From CBDDKW01 sp965230425 (lineage in GTDB: Bacteria > Pseudomonadota > Gammaproteobacteria > UBA1113): DNA of 64,000 nucleotides. The stretch lies in assembly GCA_965230425.1 (NCBI GenBank), contig CBDDKW010000018.1, positions 1-64,000 of the forward strand, in the 5' to 3' direction. Below the pieces are notes generated by a model. It was not told the origin of the DNA. It searched no databases and saw only the letters and a program-made list of their open reading frames with translations. The position numbers and the translations under genes are program-made. This document shows positions 27,701 to 36,559 of this stretch, in pieces (position 1 is the stretch's first letter; each line of letters starts with the position of its first letter).

Positions 27701-28641
27701 ATGTTATGCCTCTTCTTCCACTCAGAACTTTCCTTATCCAAGGCAGCCTTACTGAAATCTCTTACTGCTTCATAACGGCCATAGCGGTTGACGCTAGCTG
27801 CTATCCATTCACACTCTACTGCATAACAATCACCTGGAGTTGGCTTTTGCATCGAACCTAAAGTATTGATAGTACCAGTGAAAACAATATGACAACGCTT
27901 AGCGACCTTCAATAACTCAGCAAACATCTCAATGAAACCATCATCAAGTTTTGCATTATGAAAACAAATGGTTATTTTATTTTTTGATGGCTCTTTTCGC
28001 TCAGCTAAGGCCTTTAGCCAGTGTGAAACCATTTTTTCACTAAATGTACATTGCTCGAAAACAAAAGTCCGAGGTCCATCAGGGCTGAATAATTCGGGTG
28101 TTTCAATAGCTTCATTAACATTTAGATCAGGCAACCCATAGATATAACAACACTGCCCACGCCAAAACTGACTACCAAATTTTCTAGTAGCCCAGTTATA
28201 AAATTCTAATAAATCCTGCTGGTTTATCATTGGCTCATCGAAAGCTTCTATCACAGTTTGATAGAAGTCAATATAGTCCTGGTAATTAGGAATAATCGGT
28301 GGTTGTGGATCAGCTTTAGATTTTGGTTCAGCTACCGCATCTACTTCAGCTTTGCCATTGACAAACCTTACTGGCTTGAACCGATAACGACCATACTGCC
28401 AAAGTGCAGCTAATCTATCTACTCTAATAACATATCCTGGAGCAAGATGCCGAAAAAATTCCAAAGCCTGGTTGCAGGTTAAATATTGTCCTAAAACAGG
28501 GGTACTTTCAAAAAATTCAACTAATTGATGAGGTTGTACTTTGTCAAGTTGCGTTTTATAGTCATTAAACTTATCGACATCTCTTTTTAGCATTTTAGCT
28601 AAAGACGCAGGATCAATACGCCCATTACTACTGGCAGTCAT
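24769..28641 (-). CDS. Very large protein with late-domain-like PSAP and PPxY motifs
   Basis: A 1290-residue soluble protein with no recognised enzyme domain. Residues 1-650 are mixed alpha/beta; KITICFHNAKLDDGFIEMFA has leucine-rich-repeat flavour. A coiled-coil region spans about 660-1080 with a cysteine cluster (CGRELGFTCKCGSSC, candidate zinc site). The tail (about 1100-1290) is acidic, disordered and Pro/Ala-rich. It holds PSAP at 1132-1135 and 1263-1266, two tandem 14-residue units each opening PPAYNPE (PPAY at 1180-1183 and 1194-1197), and a diverged RPPYNP. In eukaryotes PSAP binds TSG101 and PPxY binds NEDD4-type WW domains. The gene lies between ruvA and ruvB. An effector role is inference. 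Confidence 0.6.
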   Translation of the reverse strand: MTASSNGRIDPASLAKMLKRDVDKFNDYKTQLDKVQPHQLVEFFESTPVLGQYLTCNQALEFFRHLAPGYVIRVDRLAALWQYGRYRFKPVRFVNGKAEVDAVAEPKSKADPQPPIIPNYQDYIDFYQTVIEAFDEPMINQQDLLEFYNWATRKFGSQFWRGQCCYIYGLPDLNVNEAIETPELFSPDGPRTFVFEQCTFSEKMVSHWLKALAERKEPSKNKITICFHNAKLDDGFIEMFAELLKVAKRCHIVFTGTINTLGSMQKPTPGDCYAVECEWIAASVNRYGRYEAVRDFSKAALDKESSEWKKRHNILKTTEDILPDLVEENFTAARKFIQVFKSNPNTANLAGLSFNVDMSQLHHQQLVSAIVSSNAVLRPLTVCDTPENNEKTNSHQESKSEETAGGKQGYWQRLAYLSEIFSPKLLLESEHITPEMLKQVAADDKYPIDSRSMQLFEQFYYGRDDSRLPDDLSGVLFTIIEYYHFHSYLSTGLLPYTETIASYDGFWKTLRERICRSQLFGQLSADAHWQFHVKNALFLAEVLKYYILFVFSQYLDMPVSRLMRLDPDDVKNSCEYNFLKNIIRANAISLEDINLALSKFFSEYSGLTNLFYRNFGNEETVSLPGKPSKIIPSKKVMMIKRLSHLRDKIIPDVRKQYMQETSEYHKLQLTNLYKSMKMHTEKEQFVEATQLVEKQAAIKIRAAIKQLFELHNKLHQLSTAGVGVRESNTRKRLIKNELYQFVTSNDSISLDDIIKQIKQYGRLGDDGVYHYLSHAEKAKNEIFRINDANLQFVNQLSSEIKDVHNLLVNPYKDLQTLIVGPYKDALNRASQNVKDKQKNLADITKQSKTATMFSHKEKYTDYVECGRELGFTCKCGSSCGEQTGYKDVYVADEEKRAEYAEKIPAAKISLEAANKAERAARKELEKYEAYMQKFQLAIHADFLLCELNILYCSFDGVVVTVFDKDKVKQAINIEVLVERLAELKNQLLLLLEAEDVNAISKIFDKFAQQQCQKLLDALTKLGQKQLTKKLELAELAEDFSTYSPTKVSKQLEEVVPPHRVREAEPTAPVVVEIISGSRAQVEKEYQVVKDATSCSQDLGDAEPIQSTEPVGNGKGEVTEPGEPVLYTKQYDPSAPYFVDEAADAGEGPLLPSDSCTDNGGEGALPMDIDDEMPVLASDAPPAYNPEILEAASVPPAYNPEVLEAASVPSENNPAAVSAAGARPPYNPALTMHFVAPIRPRDGANADQISNTEATTGAALANLPSAPALDPEPSYVPDVSASSSCEASFAM

Positions 28642-28752
28642 GGTTATTGGCTCGCTCTTGGTTATTGTTAACCCAGGTACTATACCAATAGTATATTAAG
28701 AGAATATTAAGATATGGTGTTGCGTATTCATAAAATCACGGTAATCAATTTA

Positions 28753-28792
28753 AAATAAAAATCCCCGAGGCAAGCCTCGGGGATTTTTATTT
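28753..28792 (-). terminator. Strong rho-independent terminator after ruvA
   Basis: The arms are 19-base perfect inverses (CCCCGAGGC / GCCTCGGGG cores) flanked by A-runs and T-runs, so the hairpin could end transcription in either direction. It lies about 200 bases past the ruvA stop. It is also the first stem of the multi-hairpin repeat. Confidence 0.75.
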
Positions 28793-28906
28793 CCTAGTAA
28801 TATTTCGCCTGCGCGAACCATGTTCGCGCGACGGCGACTTAAGGGGAGTCTACCCTGACTCCCCTTAAGAATCCCCAAGCGTAAAGTGCCCGCAGCAAGC
28901 TGCGGG
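28753..28906. repeat. Four-stem repeat R3, copy 1
   Basis: Four consecutive hairpins: 28753-28792; 28806-28836 (CGCC, GCGCGAAC / GTTCGCGC, GGCG); 28838-28869 (13-base perfect stem CTTAAGGGGAGTC); and 28889-28906 (CCCGCAGC / GCTGCGGG). A second copy at 48290-48430 has the same order and spacing but different stem sequences that still pair. Confidence 0.75.
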
Positions 28907-28989
28907 GAATCAAGTTAAAATTCTATAAAAATCAAAAAATTACTAGAGACTGCGGTCAAGCGCAGGGTGACGGAATAAATACTGCGACC

Positions 28990-29601
28990 TTACATAGCCT
29001 GTAAGGCCGCTCTGATGAGGTCTTCAGAACTCATGCCCTCTTGATTAACCTTAGCAACACTACGGCTAGCATCTTGAGGTTTATAACCAAGCGCTATCAG
29101 GGCACTGATAGCCTCTTGGCTAGCATGTTTAATATCGTCGATCATACTTCCTGTGGGTAAATCCATCTCGCCACTGACGCTGCTATCGACACCCTGCCAA
29201 TCAGCTAGCCGATCGCGCATTTCAATAATTAAACGCTCAGCCGTTTTTTTACCTACCCCCGGTAGACGTACTAAGGATGCGGTATCATTTTCCATAACAC
29301 AACGGACAAAACCATCAGGCTCAATACTGGATAGAATAGTTAAGGCTAATTTTGGTCCTACCCCATTCACTTTAATCAACGTGCGGAATAAACTACGTTC
29401 TTGTAACTGTGCAAAGCCAAATAATTGATGCTGATCTTCACGCACCACTAAGTGTGTATGTAAGATAACTTCTTTGCCCAGCTCGGGTAATTTATAAAAC
29501 GTTGTCATAGAAGCACTGACATCATAAGCTACGCCATTGACATCAAGTAATAATAAAGGTGGTTGCTTTTCTAAGAGGATCCCTTTTAAACGTCCGATCA
29601 T
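28990..29601 (-). CDS. ruvA: Holliday junction DNA-binding protein RuvA
   Basis: A 203-residue protein forming the tetramer that holds the four-way junction. The N-terminal OB fold starts MIGRLKG and includes THLVVREDQHQLFGF. The central helix-hairpin-helix motifs are VNGVGPKLAL and LPGVGKKTAERL. The C-terminal helices (EAISALIALGYKP) bind RuvB. Its start overlaps ruvC by four bases. Confidence 0.96.
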   Translation of the reverse strand: MIGRLKGILLEKQPPLLLLDVNGVAYDVSASMTTFYKLPELGKEVILHTHLVVREDQHQLFGFAQLQERSLFRTLIKVNGVGPKLALTILSSIEPDGFVRCVMENDTASLVRLPGVGKKTAERLIIEMRDRLADWQGVDSSVSGEMDLPTGSMIDDIKHASQEAISALIALGYKPQDASRSVAKVNQEGMSSEDLIRAALQAM

Positions 29602-30101
29602 AACTCGACTCCTTGGGCCTGTAATATATGTTTTCTAGTTCGACATTGAGCATGACAGAGTGCAATAGCCAATGCATCAGCAGCATCTACTTGTGGCGTC
29701 GCAGACAGGTTCAATAAAGTTTTTACCATATGCTGCACTTGTTCTTTTTTAGCGGCACCATAGCCGACCACTGATTGCTTAACTTCTCGGGCAGAATACT
29801 CACTCACTTGGATCCCGCTGTAGGTCATTGCCACTATGGCAGCACCTCTAGCTTGGCCTAACTTTAATGCTGCACCTGGATTTTTATGCATAAAGACTTG
29901 TTCAATAGCCGCTTCATGGGGGGAGTAACTGTGCATGATGCTACGTATGCCATTAAAAATTTGCGCCAAACGTTCATCAAAGCTCGTTAAATCAATGCGA
30001 ATACAGCCGCTGGTAATATAACGGTGGTGGTTACCCTCCACTTTTATAACACCATACCCAGTGATCCGAGAACCGGGATCTATCCCTAGAATAACAGCCA
30101 C
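29598..30101 (-). CDS. ruvC: Holliday junction resolvase RuvC
   Basis: A 167-residue endonuclease that cuts Holliday junctions symmetrically. The RNase-H-like fold shows the first catalytic Asp in GIDPGSR, the Glu in AIEQVF and the terminal acidic pair in DAADALAIALCH. It lies between yebC (13 bases) and ruvA (overlap), one operon. Confidence 0.96.
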   Translation of the reverse strand: MAVILGIDPGSRITGYGVIKVEGNHHRYITSGCIRIDLTSFDERLAQIFNGIRSIMHSYSPHEAAIEQVFMHKNPGAALKLGQARGAAIVAMTYSGIQVSEYSAREVKQSVVGYGAAKKEQVQHMVKTLLNLSATPQVDAADALAIALCHAQCRTRKHILQAQGVEL

Positions 30102-30114
30102 ATTCGCGTCCTTT

Positions 30115-30864
30115 TTACGTATTCAATTCCTCTAGCACAGCGTCAGAAATATCAGCATTAGAGTAGACTTCTTGTACATCATCTAAATCTTCAAGCATAT
30201 CTAGTAGGCGCATCATTTTTTCTGCGCCACTTTTATCTAAGTCTACGGTGGTAGATGGCACCATCGTAATTTCCGCACTATCAGCATTTAATTCTGCCGC
30301 ATCTAATGCTTCTTTTACATCAGCAAATGTTTCTGGCAAAGTAATGACTTCAAATTTACCTTCGTCATTCGTCACCACATCTTCGGCACCGGCTTCAAGC
30401 ACGGTGTCCATGACTTTATCTTCGTCATAATTGGCAGGCAGTATAATCAAACCTTGCTTGGTAAACAAATATGCCACCGAACCATCCGTTCCCAAATTAC
30501 CACCACACTTTGTGAAGGCATGACGGACTTCTGACACTGTGCGATTACGGTTATCAGTCATACACTCAACCATCACCGCAACCCCGCCTGGGCCATAACC
30601 TTCATATAGAATTTCTTCAATATTGTCGCCTTCTAAGCCACCTGCACCGCGCTTGATAGCGCGATCAATGGTATCTCTTGGCATATTACCTGATAAAGCA
30701 CTGGCAACTGCTGCACGTAAACGTGGATTAGCGCTAGCATCACCACCACCTAATCGCGCAGAGACAGTAATCTCGCGAATTAATTTGGTAAATAACTTAC
30801 CGCGTTTTTTGTCTTCTTTGGCTTTCTTATGTTTGATATTGGCCCATTTACTATGTCCTGCCAT
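30115..30864 (-). CDS. yebC: YebC/PmpR-family DNA-binding regulator
   Basis: A 249-residue protein of the TACO1 family. MAGHSKWANIKHKK at the start, GGDASANPRLR and YEGYGPGGVAVMVE are diagnostic. Members are DNA-binding regulators or help ribosomes through polyproline stretches. Its place next to ruvC is conserved in many proteobacteria. Confidence 0.95.
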   Translation of the reverse strand: MAGHSKWANIKHKKAKEDKKRGKLFTKLIREITVSARLGGGDASANPRLRAAVASALSGNMPRDTIDRAIKRGAGGLEGDNIEEILYEGYGPGGVAVMVECMTDNRNRTVSEVRHAFTKCGGNLGTDGSVAYLFTKQGLIILPANYDEDKVMDTVLEAGAEDVVTNDEGKFEVITLPETFADVKEALDAAELNADSAEITMVPSTTVDLDKSGAEKMMRLLDMLEDLDDVQEVYSNADISDAVLEELNT

Positions 30865-30943
30865 CTCAACTCCTAATCTGAAACATTATTTTACTTACAT
30901 TGACTTATCTTTATCAAAGCTGACAGCCACTTCGTTCTGTCAT

Positions 30944-32731
30944 TTAGCCCCCTGCTGCCTTATTCGGCTTACGCACCACAATGGATAACTCTTGTAACTG
31001 TTGCATGGACACAGGTGACGGTGCTGAAGTTAATAAGCAACTCGCTGTTTGTGTCTTTGGAAAGGCAATGACATCTCTAATAGATGTGCAACCTGACATT
31101 AACATAATGATCCGATCCATACCAAAAGCAATCCCCGCATGAGGTGGGCAACCATATTGTAAAGCATCTAAGAAAAAGCCGAACTTTTCTTCAGCTTCAT
31201 TTTCTTCAATACCTAAAATACTAAAGGCAGCTTCTTGCATGGTTTTATTGTGGATCCGCACGGAACCACCACCTAATTCGTAACCATTTAACACCATATC
31301 ATAGGCACGTGCTAACATGCTGCCTGGATTGTCTAATAAAGCTTGGGCATCCTCCGTTTGCGGTGCGGTGAAAGGATGGTGTACTGCATCCCAACCACCA
31401 TTTTCTGCAGGTAAAAACATGGGCCAATCGACGATCCATACTGGTGCCCACTCACCTTCATATAAATTCAAATCTTCGCCAAGCTTACTACGTAAGGCAC
31501 CCATGGCTTCATTCACAATATCGGCATTATCCGCACCGAAGAAAATCACATCGCCACTGTTAGCTTGGGTGCGATCTAAAATTGCATCAACAATCTCTGG
31601 GGTTAAGAATTTAATAATGGGTGATTGTAAGCCTTCCATCCCTTGGCCACGATCGTTGACTTTGATATACGCTAAACCTTTAGCACCGTATATGCTAACG
31701 AATTTTGCATAGGCATCTAAATCTTTACGACTAAAATCACAAGCGTTAGGTACACGCATGGCAACCACTCGGCCAGCATCTGATTTTGCAGGTGCGGCAA
31801 ATACTTTAAATTCTGCATCAGCAACGAGGTCAGCAATATCGGTTAATTCTAAGGGAATACGTAAATCCGGTTTATCGCTACCATATTTTTGCATGGCCTC
31901 AGCATAGGTCATGCGCGGAAATGGTCTGGGTAATTCTACCTGCAGATGTGTAGAAAATAACTGACACATCATAGTTTCCATCCAATCTTGGATTTGCTGT
32001 TCATCAATGAAAGAAGCTTCCAAGTCTAACTGAGTAAATTCTGGTTGCCGATCGGCACGTAAGTCTTCATCGCGAAAACAACGGGTAATTTGGAAATATT
32101 TATCCATACCTGACATCATCAGCAATTGCTTAAATAATTGTGGTGATTGTGGCAGCGCAAAGAAATCGCCGTTATGAGTACGACTTGGCACTAAATAATC
32201 GCGCGCACCTTCTGGTGTTGCCTTAGTTAGCATGGGTGTTTCAATTTCTAAAAAGCCAAGATCGGCTAAGTACTGGCGAATACTTTGATTTACCTGTGAA
32301 CGTAAAATCAAATGCTGCTGCATTTCCGGGCGGCGTAAATCCATATAGCGATGACGTAAACGTACATCTTCATTGACGGTGCTGTGCGTTTCATTGATCT
32401 GGAAGGGCGGTGTTTGTGCTTCATTGAGAATGGTCAATTGATGGGTGATTACCTCAATTTGACCGGTTTTCATGGCATCATTAGTCATACCTTGCGGTCG
32501 TTTGCATACCTCGCCTTTGATATGGATGACAAATTCATTGCGCAATTGTTCGGCAATTTTGAACACCTCATCCCGCTCAGGCTGAAAAACGATTTGCACC
32601 ATGCCCTCTCGATCACGTAGATCCACGAAAATGACGCCCCCGTGATCACGACGGCGATGTACCCAACCGCATAAGTCAACGGTTTGGCCTAGGTAAGATT
32701 CTGTCATTTCTCCGCAATAATGGCTGCGCAT
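30944..32731 (-). CDS. aspS: Aspartate-tRNA ligase
   Basis: A 595-residue class II synthetase charging tRNA-Asp. The N-terminal OB fold has GWVHRRRDHGGVIFVDLRDR. Class II motif 2 is CFRDEDLRADRQPEFTQLD, motif 3 is GIAFGMDRIIMLM, and the bacterial insertion domain is present at about 285-420. The frame is intact, in contrast to proS 1.7 kb away. Confidence 0.97.
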   Translation of the reverse strand: MRSHYCGEMTESYLGQTVDLCGWVHRRRDHGGVIFVDLRDREGMVQIVFQPERDEVFKIAEQLRNEFVIHIKGEVCKRPQGMTNDAMKTGQIEVITHQLTILNEAQTPPFQINETHSTVNEDVRLRHRYMDLRRPEMQQHLILRSQVNQSIRQYLADLGFLEIETPMLTKATPEGARDYLVPSRTHNGDFFALPQSPQLFKQLLMMSGMDKYFQITRCFRDEDLRADRQPEFTQLDLEASFIDEQQIQDWMETMMCQLFSTHLQVELPRPFPRMTYAEAMQKYGSDKPDLRIPLELTDIADLVADAEFKVFAAPAKSDAGRVVAMRVPNACDFSRKDLDAYAKFVSIYGAKGLAYIKVNDRGQGMEGLQSPIIKFLTPEIVDAILDRTQANSGDVIFFGADNADIVNEAMGALRSKLGEDLNLYEGEWAPVWIVDWPMFLPAENGGWDAVHHPFTAPQTEDAQALLDNPGSMLARAYDMVLNGYELGGGSVRIHNKTMQEAAFSILGIEENEAEEKFGFFLDALQYGCPPHAGIAFGMDRIIMLMSGCTSIRDVIAFPKTQTASCLLTSAPSPVSMQQLQELSIVVRKPNKAAGG

Positions 32732-33180
32732 GGGAATTCCTCTATATATAAATGGGTCGATACTGTCAGGGGGCTAATGGTACAATTCTGCCAGCTTGAG
32801 TGCAAGATTTGGGGCTTTACGGTAAACTTCATCAGTCTCGCAGTTTTGAATATCTGCTTGCTTGTCTTAGTGAGGCAGGGCATTTGGAAAGGCGAGTAAA
32901 AAGCGATATCAGGGATAAATACTCGTAATATGCATAATTTCAATTTTCTAGCATGTTCTTTTCCGCCAAATGCGTACTTTAAATCTTGTCAATAGAGTCA
33001 CTATTAACTGCTATTTAAAGTACGCATTTGACTAAAAATTCCTGCGCTACAAAATTGAAATTATGCATATTACGAGTATGGCGCAAGCTACAGGGATGTA
33101 GCCGAGGCTTAGCAAACATGGGGGCTTGCCTAAAACTTATGAAGTCCTCACGGCTAAAAACCGTTACCTGTCACTATACG
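32732..33180. other. Gene-free gap holding a nested inverted repeat
   Basis: No credible gene. The middle is occupied by the fold-back element described separately. GGCGAGTAAAAAGCG at 32891-32905 is shared with a fold-back at 50099-50221. Confidence 0.5.
32919..33079. repeat. Nested fold-back element R2, copy 1
   Basis: The outer arms are 29-base perfect inverses (32919-32947 and 33051-33079; core TATGCATAATTTCAATTTT). Inner 18-base perfect arms (32967-32984 and 33013-33030; CAAATGCGTACTTTAAAT) enclose a 28-base loop. The unpaired parts between arms are 19 and 20 bases, so the whole can form a symmetric cruciform or hairpin. Confidence 0.75.
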
Positions 33181-33825
33181 TTAATAAAATGTGTGTGTAC
33201 TCTGCGGTTTTTCTTCTACCCCCTTAACTTCTGGCTGTACAACCCCTAAGGAAATGACCATTTTCAGGGCAGCGTCAATACTCATATCTAATTCTACGGC
33301 ATCTTCTTCTGGCACCATGATGAGGAATCCAGAGGTGGGGTTTGGGGTGGTGGGCACGAAAATGGTAATGAGAGTCTTGCCCGATTTCTCGCAGCATTCC
33401 ACATTACCGGCGCCGGTTTGGAAAGCAATACTCCATAAACCCTGGCGAGGATACTGTACTAAGAGCACTTTGCGAAAAGATTGGCCTCCTGGTGATAAAA
33501 TTGTGTGCAACACTTGCTTCACGCCGAGATAGATTGTACGCACAAGCGGGATCCGACCGACAATGGCTTCCCATAAGCGAACTAAGCGATGACCCAGAAA
33601 ATTTGTGACGAGGATACCTGTCACTAGCAAAACGGCGAGCACAAATAACACCCCAAGGCCTGGGATATTGACGCCAAATAAGGCCTCTGGTTGATATTCT
33701 GCGGGTAATAAGGATAAGCTTTTATCTAACAGATCCACCAAGAAATCGATAGCTAATACGGTGATCCACAGAGGCACCCAAACAAGTAATCCAGCAATGA
33801 AATAACGACGTAATCGAGCCATCAT
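33181..33825 (-). CDS. DUF502 membrane protein
   Basis: A 214-residue inner-membrane protein with two N-terminal helices (YFIAGLLVWVPLWITVLAIDF; FVLAVLLVTGILVTNFLG). They are followed by a soluble domain with IPLVRTIYLGVKQV and FVPTTPNPTSGFLIMVP, both typical of DUF502. Function is not established. Conserved neighbour of fmdB and aspS in Legionella and Coxiella relatives. Confidence 0.9.
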   Translation of the reverse strand: MMARLRRYFIAGLLVWVPLWITVLAIDFLVDLLDKSLSLLPAEYQPEALFGVNIPGLGVLFVLAVLLVTGILVTNFLGHRLVRLWEAIVGRIPLVRTIYLGVKQVLHTILSPGGQSFRKVLLVQYPRQGLWSIAFQTGAGNVECCEKSGKTLITIFVPTTPNPTSGFLIMVPEEDAVELDMSIDAALKMVISLGVVQPEVKGVEEKPQSTHTFY

Positions 33826-33928
33826 AAGCGCTTCCTTGTATTAACTGGCAATCCTTAATCTTACTCAACACCCCTAGTGTACGAGCTTTTTTCACATGAT
33901 CTGAATGACTATGTGTATAGGTACTGTA

Positions 33929-34261
33929 TCACGTATCTTTACTGTCCGACACTTTAGTAGAACCTGAATCCTTGGATTGGCTACTGGTCTCTTTGCTGCT
34001 ATCGCTTTGTGTTGGTTTATTTTCAGCCTTATCGCTGCTTTGGGCAGAGTCTGATTTAGCATCTGACTTGGCTGATTTATCCCCTTTGAAGTCAGTCACA
34101 TACCAACCCGTCCCCTTTAAATGAAAGGCTGCCGCTGAGATTTTCTTTTGTAACTCAGGCTTTTGACAGACAGGACAGTCGCACAAAGGCGCATCACTCA
34201 TTTTTTGCAATGCCTCAAACTCGTGGCCACAGGCTTTACATTGATATTCGTAGATTGGCAT
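33929..34261 (-). CDS. FmdB-family zinc-ribbon protein
   Basis: A 110-residue protein. The N-terminal zinc ribbon reads MPIYEYQCKACGHEFE...CDCPVCQKP, giving two CxxC knuckles, and FHLKGTGWYVTDFKG closes the family domain. The last 40 residues are Ser/Lys/Asp-rich and disordered. The family is named as a putative regulator but has no firm role. Confidence 0.9.
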   Translation of the reverse strand: MPIYEYQCKACGHEFEALQKMSDAPLCDCPVCQKPELQKKISAAAFHLKGTGWYVTDFKGDKSAKSDAKSDSAQSSDKAENKPTQSDSSKETSSQSKDSGSTKVSDSKDT

Positions 34262-34393
34262 TGATATTCCCCATTCTATACTTATTGCACAAATTCAAAC
34301 CAAACGGTAGCGGATTATAACTTTTCAATGCCTGGGCATCAATATTCAGCTTTGTTATACTGCGCTTCTTAAGCTTATTTCAGGAACACAAAC

Positions 34394-36180
34394 ATGCGCA
34401 CTAGTCAGTACCTTTTAGCCACTCACCGGGAAACACCGGCTGACGCTGAACTCATCAGTCACCAATTAATGCTCCGAGCCGGTATGATCCGTAAGGTAGG
34501 CTCCGGTTTATATAACTGGTTACCCTTGGGCCTACGGGTACTGAATAAAGTGAAACAAATTATCCGTGAAGAAATGGAACGTGCTGGCGCCATTGAGCTC
34601 GTCATGCCGACGATACAACCGGCTGATCTGTGGCAAGAGTCTGGGCGCTGGGAACTTTACGGCGCAGAATTGCTACGTTTGAAGGATCGCCATCAGCGCG
34701 ACTTTTGTTACGGCCCTACTCACGAAGAAGTTATTACCGACATTATGCGTAAGGAAATTCGCAGTTATAAACAACTCCCCATGAGTGTGTTTCAAATCCA
34801 AAATAAATTCCGTGATGAAATTCGCCCACGTTTTGGTGTCATGCGTGCACGAGAATTTGTTATGAAAGATGCCTATTCTTTCCATACAGATATGCAATCA
34901 CTCAGTGAAAACCTATGAGGTCATGTTCGAAGCATATTGCCGAATCTTTACACGCTTAGGTTTACAATTCCGTCCGGTTAAAGCCGACAGCGGTAATATT
35001 GGTGGTAGCACATCCCATGAATTTCAAGTACTCGCAGACTCTGGCGAAGATCTCATTGCCATTAGTGATACGAGTGATTACGCGGCCAATATTGAATTAG
35101 CGGAAGCGCCTCCTATTAAGGAAAAAAGATCAGAACCTGGTGCTGCGATGGAAAACGATCGACACCCCTGATCAAAAGACTATTGCAACGATCAGTGAAT
35201 TTCTCAAAGTGGATCCGAAACAGACGGTAAAAACCCTCATTGTTAAAGGCAGTGAAACACCTTTTGTAGCTTTGATTTTGCGTGGCGATCATGAATTAAA
35301 TGAAGTAAAAGCAGATAAATTAGAGCAAGTGGCCTCACCCCTATGTTTTGTCGAAGATGCCGATGTTAAAGCTGCCATTGGTTGCGGTTTTGGTTCACTA
35401 GGCCCAGTGAATTTAGATATGCCTATTATCGCCGATCACAGTGCAGCGCATGTAGCTGATTTTGTCTGTGGTGCTAATCAAGAAGCAAAACATTTCATTA
35501 ATGTGAATTGGCGACGAGACTTACCTGAGCCTATCACAGCAGATATTCGCTCTGTACAAGCTGGTGAACCCAGCCCTGATGGTCAAGGCCACATACAATT
35601 AACCCGCGGTATTGAAGTGGGCCATATTTTCCAGCTTGGTGATAAATACAGTGTGCCCATGAATGCCACTGTACTCAATGAACAAGGCAAACCTACACCT
35701 ATGCAAATGGGTTGCTATGGTATCGGCGTCTCACGTATTGTCGCTGCAGCCATCGAACAAAACCATGACGAGTCTGGTATTATCTGGCCTGCCCCCATGG
35801 CACCTTTCCAATTAGCGTTAATTACCATTAATCAAGATAAATCCGCAGCAGTGAAAGAAGCCGCAGATAAACTGTATCAAGCCTGCCTCGATGCTGGTAT
35901 CGAAGTATTACTCGATGATCGTAATGAGCGCCCCGGTGTAAAATTTGCTGATATGGAATTAATTGGTATCCCCCACCGCTTAGTCATCAGTGAACGTGGC
36001 CTGGGTAATCAACAACTAGAGTATAAAGGGCGTTGTGATCAATATAGTAGAAATATTGATTTCAATGATGGTGCCATTAAATTTATTAAAAAGGTTGTTC
36101 GATTTCGTCGTGCTATCAAATCACGTGGAAAATCTCATGGGTTCCGCACTCAAGATAATAAAATTTTTATTAACAAATAG
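34394..36180 (+). pseudogene. proS: Prolyl-tRNA synthetase, two +1 frameshifts
   Basis: Class II synthetase that charges tRNA-Pro. N-terminal MRTSQYLLAT and LMLRAGMIRKVGSGLYNWLP, the motif 2 region NKFRDEIRPRFGVMRAREF, the editing domain (VALILRGDHELNEVKADKL) and the anticodon domain (EVLLDDRNERPGVKFADMEL) are all present. The frame shifts +1 at AAAA 34908-34911 and again at AAAA 35152-35155. Removing one A at each gives ...SLSETYEVMF and ...AAMETIDTPDQ, as in relatives. The C-terminus runs about 25 residues beyond the usual end. Because ProS is essential, either another copy exists or these are sequence errors. Confidence 0.9.
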
Positions 36181-36198
36181 AAACGCCTTGCCGCCATA

Positions 36199-36262
36199 TC
36201 GAGTGCAGCGAGAAATCCCCTGATGACTTAGTTGACGACAACAAGTTGTTGTCATCTCGTAT
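36199..36262 (+). repeat. Dispersed palindromic repeat R1, partial copy 2
   Basis: TCGAGTGCAGCGAGAAATCC and CTGATGACTTAGTTGACGAC match the left half of R1; the right half is interrupted by the IS110-type element, which begins at 36263 after a small hairpin (GACAACAAGTTGTTGTC). Confidence 0.55.
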
Positions 36263-36382
36263 ATGGACTCTCTCTATTTTGCAAGTAAAACACTGAACAA
36301 AGAATAAAGTCGACATTCGTATATCCGGTAACTGTGTGAGCCATTAACACTAATAAGCTCGTACCCTAATGTAATTCATAAG

Positions 36383-36448
36383 CACTCTGCAACCTCATCG
36401 AGCGGACGACCACGAAGGTCTTCGAAATGGTCAGGTACTGACAGAGTG
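36383..36448 (-). ncRNA. Candidate bridge RNA region of the IS110-type element
   Basis: The 290-base non-coding stretch after the transposase gene holds a closed structure: the outer stem CACTCTG (36383-36389) with CAGAGTG (36442-36448) encloses smaller stems such as GACC-ACGAA-GGTC. IS1111-group elements carry their target-choosing bridge RNA on this side. The exact ends and loops are not determined. Confidence 0.4.
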
Positions 36449-36559
36449 GTTAAACCTTTACACATTATTCAGATTTTCTTGACTTGTCAGAAGAGAAAGC
36501 ATACCTCCTATATTTAATGACCTATTTAACTCTACCTATTTTCCTACAGGACTCTAGTA

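Noticed and set aside
34394..35171. Programmed frameshifting in proS
   Set aside because: Two shifts at plain AAAA runs, without slippery heptamers or stimulatory stems, are not known for this enzyme; error or decay is simpler.
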